NCBI RefSeq assembly: GCF_900110135.1
Contig: NZ_FOCO01000026.1
Span: 1-43,722, forward strand
Direction: 5' to 3'
From: Pseudorhodobacter antarcticus
GTDB taxonomy: Bacteria; Pseudomonadota; Alphaproteobacteria; Rhodobacterales; Rhodobacteraceae
Length of the DNA stretch: 43,722 nt
Shown here: piece after piece, positions 8,595 through 16,812 of the stretch
How positions within the stretch are numbered: position 1 is the stretch's first letter
Layout of the letters: the number at the start of each line of letters is the position of its first letter
The notes under the pieces: model-generated
What the model saw: the letters and a program-made list of their open reading frames with translations, nothing else
Databases searched by the model: none
Told to the model about the DNA's origin: nothing
Program-made: the position numbers and the translations under genes

Positions 8595-9604
8595 GTCCGC
8601 CGTGCTGAGCGCAGCACCTGTGGCCGAGTGCAGATCGGCAGCGGATTACTCTCAATCTCGAGGCGCACCCACTCGTCGCGATCCCGGTCGGGGATCATCC
8701 GCGCGTAGAGTGGCTGGCCCAGCGTGTTCACCGTCTCGAAGGTATCAGCGGGGGCGTAATAGATCTCGAACAGCCCCTCGACGCCTTCAGGATAGAAATA
8801 GGCCTTGTCGGTCGGCACACCAAATCCAAGGCCGCCGCGGTAGCGGTGGAAGCTGATGCCACCAAAGCTGACCGCTTCCCCCACACGGCCCCGCAGATCA
8901 GCCGCAGCCGCCGTATTCAGGTAGGTCTCCCGCACTTCCTTGTGGGCGACCAAATCGGCAAAGAAGGCAGAGCCGCATTCAGCGCGAAGTTGCACCTGTC
9001 CAGCGGCGAGTCCGCCAAGACTGTCCTCAACAGTTTCGATCAGGGCTTGGCAGCGTTTGCGCAGCGCCCCCGAGCCAGGGGTGGCATTGTCGAGGTCAAA
9101 ATCCACTTCCACCGCAGGCGTGATGCCAAACTCGGTGTAGTAGTTGATCACCGTCGCCCCGTCCTTGGGGTCTTTCACCACCCCTTGGATACCGTTGAAG
9201 AGGTGGAACTCGAAGGTGGCCTCAGCGTCGTTCCTAAGCCGCCCCATCTTGCGCGCGACCTCTGCCTGCACCTGTTGGGTTGCGGTTTCCGAGCCAAAGT
9301 CACGGATGCCTTGGATCTCTGAGGCCCAGAGCACATCCTGCTTTTTAAACTGTCGGCAGACAAAGGCCCGCATGTCGCGCCGTTCGGGGACCTGTTGTTC
9401 GTAAGCCGAGCCACGCTCCGAGAACGGGATCAACGACAGCGTGCCATTGCGGCTCTCAATCATAATCGTGCGCGCCCGCACGCCGCGCGCGCCAAACAGG
9501 TTTGCCCCTGACAAGATTGCAGGTTTGAAGGGGATGTTTTCGAGCGCGCGGGTCAGCTCGATAATGCTGAAGGCGTCGCCTTCAAAGATGTCCATGGTGG
9601 CCAT
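8591..9604 (-). CDS. Major capsid protein E (lambda gpE family)
   Basis: A 337-residue HK97-fold major head protein of the lambda E type. Family features: the N-terminal DIFEGDAFSIIELTRALENI, then a loop with RNGTLSLIPFSERG, FEFHLFNGIQGVVKDPKDG in the middle, and a C-terminal region with YFYPEGVEGLFEIYYAPAD. It follows the decoration protein gene, as in lambda D-E. Lengths of 330-350 residues are typical. The start ATG at 9604 is preceded by a purine-rich AGGAGGTCGG tract. It overlaps the downstream connector gene by 4 nt. Confidence 0.93.
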   Translation of the reverse strand: MATMDIFEGDAFSIIELTRALENIPFKPAILSGANLFGARGVRARTIMIESRNGTLSLIPFSERGSAYEQQVPERRDMRAFVCRQFKKQDVLWASEIQGIRDFGSETATQQVQAEVARKMGRLRNDAEATFEFHLFNGIQGVVKDPKDGATVINYYTEFGITPAVEVDFDLDNATPGSGALRKRCQALIETVEDSLGGLAAGQVQLRAECGSAFFADLVAHKEVRETYLNTAAAADLRGRVGEAVSFGGISFHRYRGGLGFGVPTDKAYFYPEGVEGLFEIYYAPADTFETVNTLGQPLYARMIPDRDRDEWVRLEIESNPLPICTRPQVLRSARRT

Positions 9605-9651
9605 GAGCCGACCTCCTATTCAGTTGGGGATGATGGGTCTGCGCCGATCGC

Positions 9652-10023
9652 TCAGCGCAAAATGATGCCAAGGGCTGCCAATGCCGTGATGGCAGCAGTG
9701 ATCTGCGCCTCAGTGGCGGCCTCGGGCAGGATGATCTCAGCGCGGTTCACGATGGCAGGGCCGCGCAAGATCACCACGCTGGCCTTGTCGGCATCCGTGG
9801 CATCGACAGCGGCCCACAGAATGCCGGCCGCGTTTTGGCTGCCATTTGTAGCTGCAGGTGCGAGACCGGCATATTTACCACCCGTGGTGATTTTGCCGAG
9901 CACTGTGCCCGGGGCAAGTTTGCCCGCGCCAGAGGCGACTGTGATGGTTTCGCGGGTATAATCGCGCAGCACTTCCCAGACGAGGAAGCCGCCTGGATGT
10001 GGGCCTTCGGTGAGCGTGGTCAT
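9652..10023 (-). CDS. Head decoration protein D (lambda gpD family)
   Basis: A 123-residue capsid-stabilising protein that binds at the three-fold axes of the expanded head. The N-terminal part reads TLTEGPHPGGFLVWE, followed by the conserved pattern GAGKLAPGTVLGKIT and NGSQNAAGIL, which I recognise from the gpD/decoration family. It sits between the protease and the major capsid gene as in lambda. A 47-nt gap separates it from the capsid gene. Confidence 0.88.
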   Translation of the reverse strand: MTTLTEGPHPGGFLVWEVLRDYTRETITVASGAGKLAPGTVLGKITTGGKYAGLAPAATNGSQNAAGILWAAVDATDADKASVVILRGPAIVNRAEIILPEAATEAQITAAITALAALGIILR

Positions 10024-10029
10024 GCAAAT

Positions 10030-11157
10030 TTATCCTTTCAACTTGAAGGTGCGGGCGATGACATCGCCCCAGGGGTGAGTGGAACTTGCCAAGCCCGGTT
10101 GGGCATGGGCGCTGCTGATATCAGGATCGGTATCTGCCTTGGTGGCCAGAAGGGCTGCGCGAATGTCCTCAAGGCCCCTGCCCGCTTCCAAAAACCTCCC
10201 CGCCATTTGCGGCTGACCAGCGAGGCTGCAGAGATCAATCACAGCGCACGCATGCGCGATGGCTTCTGCGCGGATGGCGCTGGCGTCGGGAGCAGTGTTG
10301 GCAACCCCAACAGTGCTCTGTCCATCAGAGGGGGGAGCTGGTTCTGGACCCCGATCAAAAGTCTTGTCAGCCGCAAGAGTTTCTGGACCAGGCGCGGGTT
10401 CCGCGTCTGGACCTGCTTCAAGGTCAGCCTCGGCAGCTTCGACGCTCTCCTCACGCGATGGCGGATCGCTGATCAGAATACCGTCGTGACTGTCAACAGT
10501 TTCACCCACTCCAACCTCTGCCGCCTCGACGGCCTCGACAAGCACTGGCGGTGCATTGCGGAAGCGCCCGATGTCGAAGCTGGCGGCAATACGGACTGGC
10601 TCTGCCATGCGCGTGGCCAGCCCCAGATCTACCGCGTCCTGCGCATCGAACCATGTCTCTGCCGCCATCAGGACCGCAATCTCCGTCTCAGGTTTGCCAG
10701 ATTTGGCGGCATACCCTCGCGTCATGCTGCCTGCGATCTTGTCCATTGTTTCGGCCATCTCGCGCATGTCAGTGGCCGTGCCCATGACAAGGCCAGAAGG
10801 ATCATGGATCATCAGGAAAGCGTTCTCGGGCATGATGATCTCGTCACCTGCCATAGCGATATAGCTGGCAGCTGAAGCCGCAATGCCGTCTATCCAGACC
10901 GTGACGGTGCCGGTATGACGCTTCAGCGCGTTGTAGATCGCCACTGCATCAAACACCGACCCCCCCGGACTGTTGATCCGCAAGGCCAGCGGCGTGCCAT
11001 CCGGCAGCGCGCCCAGCTCCGCCAGAAACCCCTTGGCCGAGACGCCATAAGCTCCGATTTCGTCGTAGATCAGCACCTCCGCGCCCATCGCTTGGGCTTG
11101 GGTTTGGGTTTGGGCTTGGGTTTGGGTTTGGGCCCGGATCGTGTACCAGCTGTTCAT
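10030..11157 (-). CDS. ClpP-like head maturation protease (gpC-like)
   Basis: A 375-residue S14/S49-like serine protease that processes the prohead, probably with a built-in scaffold region. Protease part, residues 25-200: INSPGGSVFDA at 61-71, the nucleophile motif GIAASAAS at 91-98 (S95 or S98), and catalytic His in MIHDPSG (H118). The C-terminal ~170 residues are acidic and Pro-rich, as expected for a scaffold or delivery segment. Residues 9-23 are an odd QTQAQ repeat encoded by a DNA hexamer array. Start: ATG at 11157 (MNSWYTI) lies 4 nt after the portal stop; the longer upstream frame is only an overlap with the portal gene. An ATG at residue 24 (MGAEVLIYDE) just after the repeats is a possible alternative start. 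Confidence 0.88.
   Translation of the reverse strand: MNSWYTIRAQTQTQAQTQTQAQAMGAEVLIYDEIGAYGVSAKGFLAELGALPDGTPLALRINSPGGSVFDAVAIYNALKRHTGTVTVWIDGIAASAASYIAMAGDEIIMPENAFLMIHDPSGLVMGTATDMREMAETMDKIAGSMTRGYAAKSGKPETEIAVLMAAETWFDAQDAVDLGLATRMAEPVRIAASFDIGRFRNAPPVLVEAVEAAEVGVGETVDSHDGILISDPPSREESVEAAEADLEAGPDAEPAPGPETLAADKTFDRGPEPAPPSDGQSTVGVANTAPDASAIRAEAIAHACAVIDLCSLAGQPQMAGRFLEAGRGLEDIRAALLATKADTDPDISSAHAQPGLASSTHPWGDVIARTFKLKG
11091..11132. repeat. Seven tandem YTTGGG hexamers
   Basis: Seven uninterrupted copies of the hexamer CTTGGG/TTTGGG, differing only at the first base. They encode the repeating Gln-Thr/Gln-Ala stretch at residues 9-23 of the head protease. Arrays of this kind change length by replication slippage; six-base units keep the frame. 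Confidence 0.9.
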
Positions 11158-11161
11158 GATG

Positions 11162-12715
11162 TTACTCCTGTTGTGTGGCGGGATCGGACGCCGTTGCGCC
11201 ATCGTCACCGTCACCGTCATTGCCGTTGCCATCACCGTTGCCCTTGCCCGGGTTCGGACGGGTGGCGGGCGTGGCCCGCGCGCCCTGCGTCTCGCCAGGG
11301 CTGGTGCGGTACTGAAGGCCCAGTGCTTTCACGCGCGCCGCGTCGGCTGCGTTTTCGCGGTCTATTTCCTCGACGTCGTAGCCCGTGGCCTCGACAACCT
11401 TGCGGCGCGAGACAATCCCTGCCTCCATCGCCAGCACCTGCGCCTGGATGTCTTTCAGCGGATCGACCCAATCCCAGCGTGGCGGGATCCAATTCACCGC
11501 GCGGTACCGCGCAGGCGAGCCTGCATAGTCTGGCAAGTCCAAGGCGCCCGACAGCACCGCCGTCTCTAACCAGCGGGCCCAAACCCTGCGACAAAGCTGA
11601 TGCGCGACAACACCGTGCTGCAGCTGTTCGACCCTTCGGCGGAACTCGACCAATTCAGCGCGCAGGCTGGAATAGTTCGCTTGGCGCACATCGCCGGTTA
11701 CCAAGTGATACGGCAGGCCCAAGGACGCTGAGACCGATAGCAGTGTCCGGTATTGAAACGCCTCATAGCCGCCGCCAACATCGGCAGGGCTGGAGAATTT
11801 CACATCCTCCCCCGGAAGCAGCACCTGCAGCGTGCCGGGCTCCAGACTGACCGTAGCGCCGCTGTCATCGGTCGCCTCAATCTCGCCCATCAGCTGCTCT
11901 TCTGGTGCTGTCTTGGTGATGAAGCCCGCGAACATCGCAGCCGTTTTCTTGCGGTCCAGTTCGGCGTCATCATATTGGTCGAGCAAAAACAGCCGCACCA
12001 TGGCAGGCGCCATGTGGGGCAACCCCCGGATTTGCCCCGCGTCAATGGGGCGGTAGATGTGCAGTACGTCCTCGGCTGGAACGCGGGTCGTCAGCGGCAC
12101 TGGCAGGGTCTGGTCCGTGCTGTCGCCGGGGTGACGGCGCCGGAAGTGATACGCCACACGCCGTCCAATCAGGTCAAACTCAATCCCGCAGCGGATTGGG
12201 TTGCCGTTGGCGGCAACCTCGGTTTTCTCAAAGGGCAGCATTTCAGACTGCAATAGCTGCAGCTGGATCGGCACCAGCAGGCCATCCTCGGACCGGCGCG
12301 GGCGCATCCGCACAAAGCATTCGCCAGCAACGAACATCTCGCGCGCCACCATCGCTTGCAACCCGTAGAAGTCGGTCAGACCGTCAGCATCCGCCTCATC
12401 GGTCCAGGCAAGCCACAACCGCTGCACCTGATCACGCAGAGCCGGGTCCTCAATCAGCGACGACGGCTTTATCCCGTCGCCCACCAGGTTCGACGCAAAA
12501 GCCTCACAGGCATTTGCCGCATAGCCATTGGTCACCACCAACTCACGCGACCGCGCCAAAAGACGCGGGCCGCCCGAGGCGACCAGCGAGTTGATATTCT
12601 CCAAGGGCGGTTGCCAGCCCCGCAAGCGCCGCTGCGACATTGCTCCTTCCAGTCGCCCACGCACGTCTTTTGGGCCGCCAGTTCCCCGGCGGCGAAAGCC
12701 ATCAAGCCAGCCCAT
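11162..12715 (-). CDS. Phage portal protein (lambda gpB family)
   Basis: A 517-residue portal that forms the dodecameric DNA channel at the head vertex. It contains the family segments SRELVVTNGYAANACEAF, NLVGDGIKPSS and the downstream HIYRPIDAGQIRGLPHMAPA, all typical of lambda-type portals, and QANYSSLRAELVEFRRRVE near residue 360. The last ~40 residues are a low-complexity Gly/Asp/Asn tail (GDGNGNDGDGDDG) encoded by short repeats. The gene begins 3 nt after the gpW stop and ends 4 nt before the protease start, keeping the W-B-C order. Length is normal for the family. Confidence 0.92.
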   Translation of the reverse strand: MGWLDGFRRRGTGGPKDVRGRLEGAMSQRRLRGWQPPLENINSLVASGGPRLLARSRELVVTNGYAANACEAFASNLVGDGIKPSSLIEDPALRDQVQRLWLAWTDEADADGLTDFYGLQAMVAREMFVAGECFVRMRPRRSEDGLLVPIQLQLLQSEMLPFEKTEVAANGNPIRCGIEFDLIGRRVAYHFRRRHPGDSTDQTLPVPLTTRVPAEDVLHIYRPIDAGQIRGLPHMAPAMVRLFLLDQYDDAELDRKKTAAMFAGFITKTAPEEQLMGEIEATDDSGATVSLEPGTLQVLLPGEDVKFSSPADVGGGYEAFQYRTLLSVSASLGLPYHLVTGDVRQANYSSLRAELVEFRRRVEQLQHGVVAHQLCRRVWARWLETAVLSGALDLPDYAGSPARYRAVNWIPPRWDWVDPLKDIQAQVLAMEAGIVSRRKVVEATGYDVEEIDRENAADAARVKALGLQYRTSPGETQGARATPATRPNPGKGNGDGNGNDGDGDDGATASDPATQQE

Positions 12716-12718
12716 GCG

Positions 12719-12934
12719 TTACAGCCCTTTGCTGGTGATCACACGCACTTGGCGGATAATCTTGCGCCCCTCGGCCGCTGCGATCTCGCGGTCCAGTACC
12801 TCGATGGCTCGGTCGATTTCGGCGATGCTGCGGTAATCGACGGTCTTGCCGTCGTAACTGACCCGTGCCACGCCGGAGGAACGCTGTGCCGACAGTGCCT
12901 CACGGCGGGTTTTAAGGTCGGTGATTGTCGGCAT
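12719..12934 (-). CDS. Head-tail joining protein gpW
   Basis: A 71-residue gpW-type protein that plugs the portal and lets the tail connector bind. It reads MPTITDLKTRREALSAQRSSG, then VSYDGKTVDYRSIAEIDRAI, a clear lambda gpW pattern of two helices and a hairpin. It is correctly placed before the portal gene. Upstream, where the terminase should adjoin directly, the plus-strand DUF1186 gene intervenes, so gpW and everything after it are cut off from terL by about 1 kb. Confidence 0.88.
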   Translation of the reverse strand: MPTITDLKTRREALSAQRSSGVARVSYDGKTVDYRSIAEIDRAIEVLDREIAAAEGRKIIRQVRVITSKGL

Positions 12935-12999
12935 ATGAATTGACCCTTGGGTTAAAAGTGCTTCAGTTGATTGGCCTGCCCTCCATTGAAAGCGAACCC

Positions 13000-13893
13000 A
13001 TGACCCCCTCCGAAATCATGCGCGACCTCGCGCGGGACGACATTTTCCCAAAGGCCGCCATGGCCGCTGCAGGCGAGCAGCGCGAAGCAATAACGCCGAT
13101 CTTCCTTGAACTGGTTGCGAGGCTCGGACGCCAACACGTGTCCGCCATGCGCGGCGCTGATCTGATGGCCCTTATCCCGGTCTTCTATCTGCTAGGCGAA
13201 TGGCGGGTTATTCATGCCTATCGCCCCTTGCTTCACATGCTGCGCCGTCCGACCAGAACCCTCGATCACACCCTTGGCGATGCGGTGACGGAAGTCAGCT
13301 TTCGCGTCATCGCGGGCACCTTTGACGGCGATCTGCAGCCCTTGTTCGAGGCCATTCTTGATCTGCAAGCCGACGATTTCGCGCGCAGCTCCCTGATGAA
13401 TGCGCTTGTCCTGATCGCAGACATCCATCCTGACCAGCGGCCCGCGATTGAGGATTTCATCCGGACCTTCCGGAGGCGCCACCCCAAGGCATCGACAGAT
13501 GTGCTGTCAGGGTGGACCGAGACAGTTTCCGATCTTGGTCTTGATGACATGGCCGAAGCAGTTCGCGAGCTTTTCGACAAAGGCCTGATCCCCAAAGATT
13601 ACTGCGACTTCTCACATTTCCTCGAAGATCTGCAGGCGACGCGTGATGCGAACGGTGCCCCAGGCAACCCCCGTTACGGCGAGGGACTGATCACCGATTC
13701 CATCGCTGAGCTGTCGAAATGGCACTGCTACACAGATGCATTCTTCGAGCAGCAAAAGATGCGCAAGGTCAGCAACGACCTGCGCGTGGCGCCTTGGACC
13801 GAGTTCTTCAAGAATCCAGCACCCCCGGTCGGCCGCAACGACCCATGTCTCTGCGGCAGCGGCAAGAAGTTCAAGAAATGCTGTTTGCAATGA
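13000..13893 (+). CDS. DUF1186-like protein with C-terminal SEC-C zinc motif
   Basis: A 297-residue protein on the plus strand inside the minus-strand packaging block. The body is helical with HEAT-like repetition (EVSFRVIAGTFDGDLQPLFE and so on), which matches what I recall of DUF1186. The C-terminus is a textbook SEC-C motif: PVGRNDPCLCGSGKKFKKCC, with zinc ligands in C-x-C-x8-C-C (the same motif as at the SecA tail). Start: ATG at 13000 is preferred; a TTG at 12925 would overlap the divergent gpW gene. It ends 22 nt before the terL stop (convergent). Function unknown; a cargo gene with a role in the lysogen (for example stress or anti-phage activity) is only a guess. Confidence 0.8.
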   Translation: MTPSEIMRDLARDDIFPKAAMAAAGEQREAITPIFLELVARLGRQHVSAMRGADLMALIPVFYLLGEWRVIHAYRPLLHMLRRPTRTLDHTLGDAVTEVSFRVIAGTFDGDLQPLFEAILDLQADDFARSSLMNALVLIADIHPDQRPAIEDFIRTFRRRHPKASTDVLSGWTETVSDLGLDDMAEAVRELFDKGLIPKDYCDFSHFLEDLQATRDANGAPGNPRYGEGLITDSIAELSKWHCYTDAFFEQQKMRKVSNDLRVAPWTEFFKNPAPPVGRNDPCLCGSGKKFKKCCLQ

Positions 13894-13915
13894 AGCAGCG
13901 CTAAGCTTGGACCAA

Positions 13916-15919
13916 TCACCGCATATAATTTGACGCCACAGACCTGCGCCGCGCCGGACTGCGCACAGCACGAATGGATCCTGCTGCGGCCACCTTATCT
14001 TGTGACTCGTCACCGTTGCCGTTGCCGTCCCCGGCCACCTGCGTCTCCAGATCAACCCAGCGCGCCTCTGACCAGCGATCAGCCCCGACAATCCAGGCGG
14101 CGGCGCGGGCGTAGACCCGGCAATCCAGCGCCTCGTTGCGTTCGCGCAGCTTTTGCCATTCAAGCCGGGCAAAGCCGCGTTTGGTGCGTACCGTGACCAA
14201 TTCCTCGGCCACCAGCTGCTTCAGCCATTCGCTATCCACCCAATCAGGTAGATGCACCGTGCCCGGCGGATGCGTTGCCCCCTCGGCAAGTTCCTCCTTC
14301 GTCGGGCGCGGCAGGCCGAGATGGCGATAGGTTTCAGCCTTGAAGGTGGACACCGCCACCGTCCAGAGCCGCGCGCCCCGGCGCAGGCGTTTGCCAGCGT
14401 CCGTCACATCGACATAGGTCGGGCCCGAAACCGGGCTGGAACGATTGAACCCTTCGACGCCCTTGACCGGAGCAACCTGCGCCACCCCTTGCCGCCGCGA
14501 CCAGCCATAAACGGCCGGAGCCTCATAGCCGGTATCAATGGCGAGCTTGGCCAGCCGCAACTGCGGACCGTTTTGGTGGATCCAAGTTCGGTCCAGTAGC
14601 TTTGTCAGCTCGGCCCACGCACCCTGATGATCGGGGCCGCCCTCAATCACGATGTGATCGACCAGCCAGCTTGTGCCGCCCCGACCCCAGGCCCAGACGT
14701 CAACCTCGATCCGGTCCTTCTGCACATCGGCCCCAGCGGTCAGGAACAGACCGCCTGCAGGCACAATGCCCGGCTTCCATGTTTCGCGGCGATCATAGAG
14801 CCGCGACCAGTCCGGTGCTTCGCCGGTTTCCACCCATGTTTCGCCCAGGATGGTGTTCTTGAACGCCCGGATCGCTTCATCCGAGCCTTGCGCTGCCTCC
14901 CATGCCCGCACGATCCGCTCCCAGCTGAGCCAGCCGATCGGCGAATACAGCGCCGAGAGGTGATAGCCGACGGTGCCGGGATCAGAGGCGACAGCAGTTG
15001 CCCGCCATTCGCCCGCCTCCAACAACGCCGTCTTGTGATGTTCGGCGATGGCGCGGTCGCAGCCCTCGCAATGGTATGCCGCCGCCTCAGGCCGCCCCTT
15101 GTCCCAGCGCAGCCGCTCGAACTTCAGCCACTGGAACTGGCTACAATGCGGGCACGGCACGAAGAACCGGCGTTGATCGCTGGCCTCATATTCCCGTTCG
15201 ATCCGGCTCAGCCCCCGGATCGTGGGGGTCGAGACCAGGAAGATCTTGCGCCGGTGTGCGAAGGTCAGTGACCGCGCTTCGGCAAGGCTGACTGGATCGC
15301 CCTCATCATCGGCCGAGGCCGGATAGGCATCAACCTCATCGAGAAAAATGTAGCGCGCTGGCGTGGAGCGCAGCCCGACCGCCGAGTTTGCCCCGGTCAT
15401 GATCAGGATGCCGCCCGCGAATTCCTTCGACAGCATGGTGTTGCCCGCATCCCGCGACCGCGCTGGTTTAACCAGTTCGCGCAGTGCCACGCTTTCCTCG
15501 ATCAGCGGATCGATCCGCTGGCGCGAGTTGCGTTTTGCCAGTTCCACCGTCGGCTGCACCGCCAGCATTGGTCCCGGCGCATGGTGGATGGCAAAGCCGA
15601 TCCAGTTGTTCCCAGCTTCAGTCGCACCAACCTGTGCCGCCTTCATGAACACAATGCGCTGGACGGCAGAACTCGGCGACAGCGCATCCATGATCTCGCG
15701 CATATAAGGCGTGCGCGCCGTGCGGTAGCGTCCTGGCTCAGCGCTGGCACGTGATCCCAGCATCCGGTGCGCATCGGCCCACTCCGACACCGTCAGATCG
15801 GCATCGGGTTGGAGGCCCCGGCCCCAGCTGCGCAGCAGTTGATCAGAACCATCGAAGGGTTCTGTCTCAACGAAGGTCGATGCGGACCTCGGCGAGGGTG
15901 TCGAGTTGGGCAAGGACAT
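13916..15919 (-). CDS. Terminase large subunit (lambda gpA family)
   Basis: A 667-residue packaging ATPase/nuclease. ATPase part: the variant Walker A KAAQVGAT at residues 93-100 (typical for gpA-type terminases, which lack the classical GKT) and Walker B IFLDEVDAYP at 191-200. A zinc-ribbon-like pair CPHC and CEGC lies around residues 250-285. The nuclease part starts around AGADVQKDRIEV with a later Asp in AIDTGYEAP. The C-terminus has a GDGNGNGDE tract resembling that of the portal. It overlaps the small subunit gene by 53 nt. This type cuts at cos sites in lambda; no cos could be identified by eye. Confidence 0.93.
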   Translation of the reverse strand: MSLPNSTPSPRSASTFVETEPFDGSDQLLRSWGRGLQPDADLTVSEWADAHRMLGSRASAEPGRYRTARTPYMREIMDALSPSSAVQRIVFMKAAQVGATEAGNNWIGFAIHHAPGPMLAVQPTVELAKRNSRQRIDPLIEESVALRELVKPARSRDAGNTMLSKEFAGGILIMTGANSAVGLRSTPARYIFLDEVDAYPASADDEGDPVSLAEARSLTFAHRRKIFLVSTPTIRGLSRIEREYEASDQRRFFVPCPHCSQFQWLKFERLRWDKGRPEAAAYHCEGCDRAIAEHHKTALLEAGEWRATAVASDPGTVGYHLSALYSPIGWLSWERIVRAWEAAQGSDEAIRAFKNTILGETWVETGEAPDWSRLYDRRETWKPGIVPAGGLFLTAGADVQKDRIEVDVWAWGRGGTSWLVDHIVIEGGPDHQGAWAELTKLLDRTWIHQNGPQLRLAKLAIDTGYEAPAVYGWSRRQGVAQVAPVKGVEGFNRSSPVSGPTYVDVTDAGKRLRRGARLWTVAVSTFKAETYRHLGLPRPTKEELAEGATHPPGTVHLPDWVDSEWLKQLVAEELVTVRTKRGFARLEWQKLRERNEALDCRVYARAAAWIVGADRWSEARWVDLETQVAGDGNGNGDESQDKVAAAGSIRAVRSPARRRSVASNYMR

Positions 15920-16490
15920 AGGCTTCCAGCACCTTCTGCATCATGACGGGCTCAAGACTTCCCTGATCCGCAATCATCACCCCCAATTCTGACGCCATCA
16001 GCGCCGCTGCGCGCGCGGGCCAGGTCACCCATGCGTCGCGCTCCTCACGGGCCAGCCGGAACACCAGCCCCACCGCGCGGTCGCGGTCGATCAGCTCACC
16101 CTTTAATTTGGCCAGCTTCAGCTTGCGCTCCTGCGCCTTCAGCACCTCGTTGGCGGTCTTGGCCTGCAGGAAGGTTGTGCCGCCGCCTGTGACTGGTGGC
16201 ACCAGACCGTTCTCGCGCAGAGTGTCACCAACCGCCGATACCGCGGTGTCGGGAACCGGCTTTAGCTTGGATGCGGGTGGCGGGGCGGGAGATGTTTTGC
16301 CACGCTGCTTTGCCGGATCCGTCATCGCGGCGCGGTGCAGGTCAGAGGCTGCGGCATCAATCGAGCCATCGGCATGCAGGACCAGCCGCCCGGTCTCCTT
16401 GGCCTTCTGGATCGCGCCCCGCGACAGGCCGACATGGGCCGCGTATTGGCGCTCGCTCATGCCCTGCATCTCGAACCCCGTATCCTTCAT
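15867..16490 (-). CDS. Terminase small subunit (Nu1-like)
   Basis: A 207-residue DNA-recognition subunit. N-terminal HTH: MSERQYAAHVGLSRGAIQKAK, residues 10-30, a MerR-like winged-helix start as in Nu1. Middle: low-complexity linker with Ala/Pro/Thr; C-terminal half helical (KLKLAKLKGELIDRDRAV, then EERDAWVTWPARAAALMASE), the pattern of phage packaging Nu1-type proteins. The end overlaps the large subunit start by 53 nt. A palindrome starts one base upstream of the start codon (16491-16509), so this gene may be regulated together with the divergent plus-strand cassette. Confidence 0.85.
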   Translation of the reverse strand: MKDTGFEMQGMSERQYAAHVGLSRGAIQKAKETGRLVLHADGSIDAAASDLHRAAMTDPAKQRGKTSPAPPPASKLKPVPDTAVSAVGDTLRENGLVPPVTGGGTTFLQAKTANEVLKAQERKLKLAKLKGELIDRDRAVGLVFRLAREERDAWVTWPARAAALMASELGVMIADQGSLEPVMMQKVLEAYVLAQLDTLAEVRIDLR

Positions 16491-16509
16491 AAAGCAATGA
16501 TATTGCTTT
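16491..16509. promoter_or_regulatory. Palindrome AAAGCAAT-N3-ATTGCTTT between terS and cassette
   Basis: A perfect inverted repeat with 8-bp arms (16491-16498 and 16502-16509). It touches the terS start codon and is 74 nt before the first gene of the plus-strand cassette. A second copy of the core GCAAT-N3-ATTGC lies at 17105-17117, 83 nt before the next gene start. Conserved place and flanks (both followed by TGAAnTGA and a GAGCGAT) suggest a shared operator. Confidence 0.5.
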
Positions 16510-16582
16510 GAAATGAGTTGATTACACCCTGCGATGGAGCGATTCTGGGATCAGGAAATCACCCCGGATCGGAGACCAGATC

Positions 16583-16801
16583 ATGACCGCAATTACAACC
16601 ATCCGCATAGACCACGCAGCGCTTCCCGCACCCTTCGACCGCTCGCATCCGAACGCCGTCGCCGAGGCCATAGAGGCCGCGCTGCGCGAAGACGGGATCA
16701 TCGCCGAAGCCTCGGACGTGATCTCGCATCTCAAGATTGAGCTGCCGACCACCCAGCTTGCTGCCGCCAGCGCGGTGCTGGCCAGCTTGCACCTGATCTG
16801 A
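16583..16801 (+). CDS. Small unknown protein of the plus-strand cassette
   Basis: A 72-residue protein, start MTAITTIRIDHAALPAPFD. I recognise no domain. It has a mixed start followed by a helical part (NAVAEAIEAALREDGIIAEAS) and ends AASAVLASLHLI. It is the first gene of a plus-strand group opposed to the phage late genes and ends 11 nt before the next start. Coding bias and tight spacing support that it is real. Confidence 0.6.
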   Translation: MTAITTIRIDHAALPAPFDRSHPNAVAEAIEAALREDGIIAEASDVISHLKIELPTTQLAAASAVLASLHLI

Positions 16802-16812
16802 GGGGAATGACC

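Noticed and set aside
11091-11132. TTGGGT-like array as a telomere or CRISPR-like repeat
   Set aside because: Only seven short units inside a coding sequence, without spacers; it is a simple tandem repeat.
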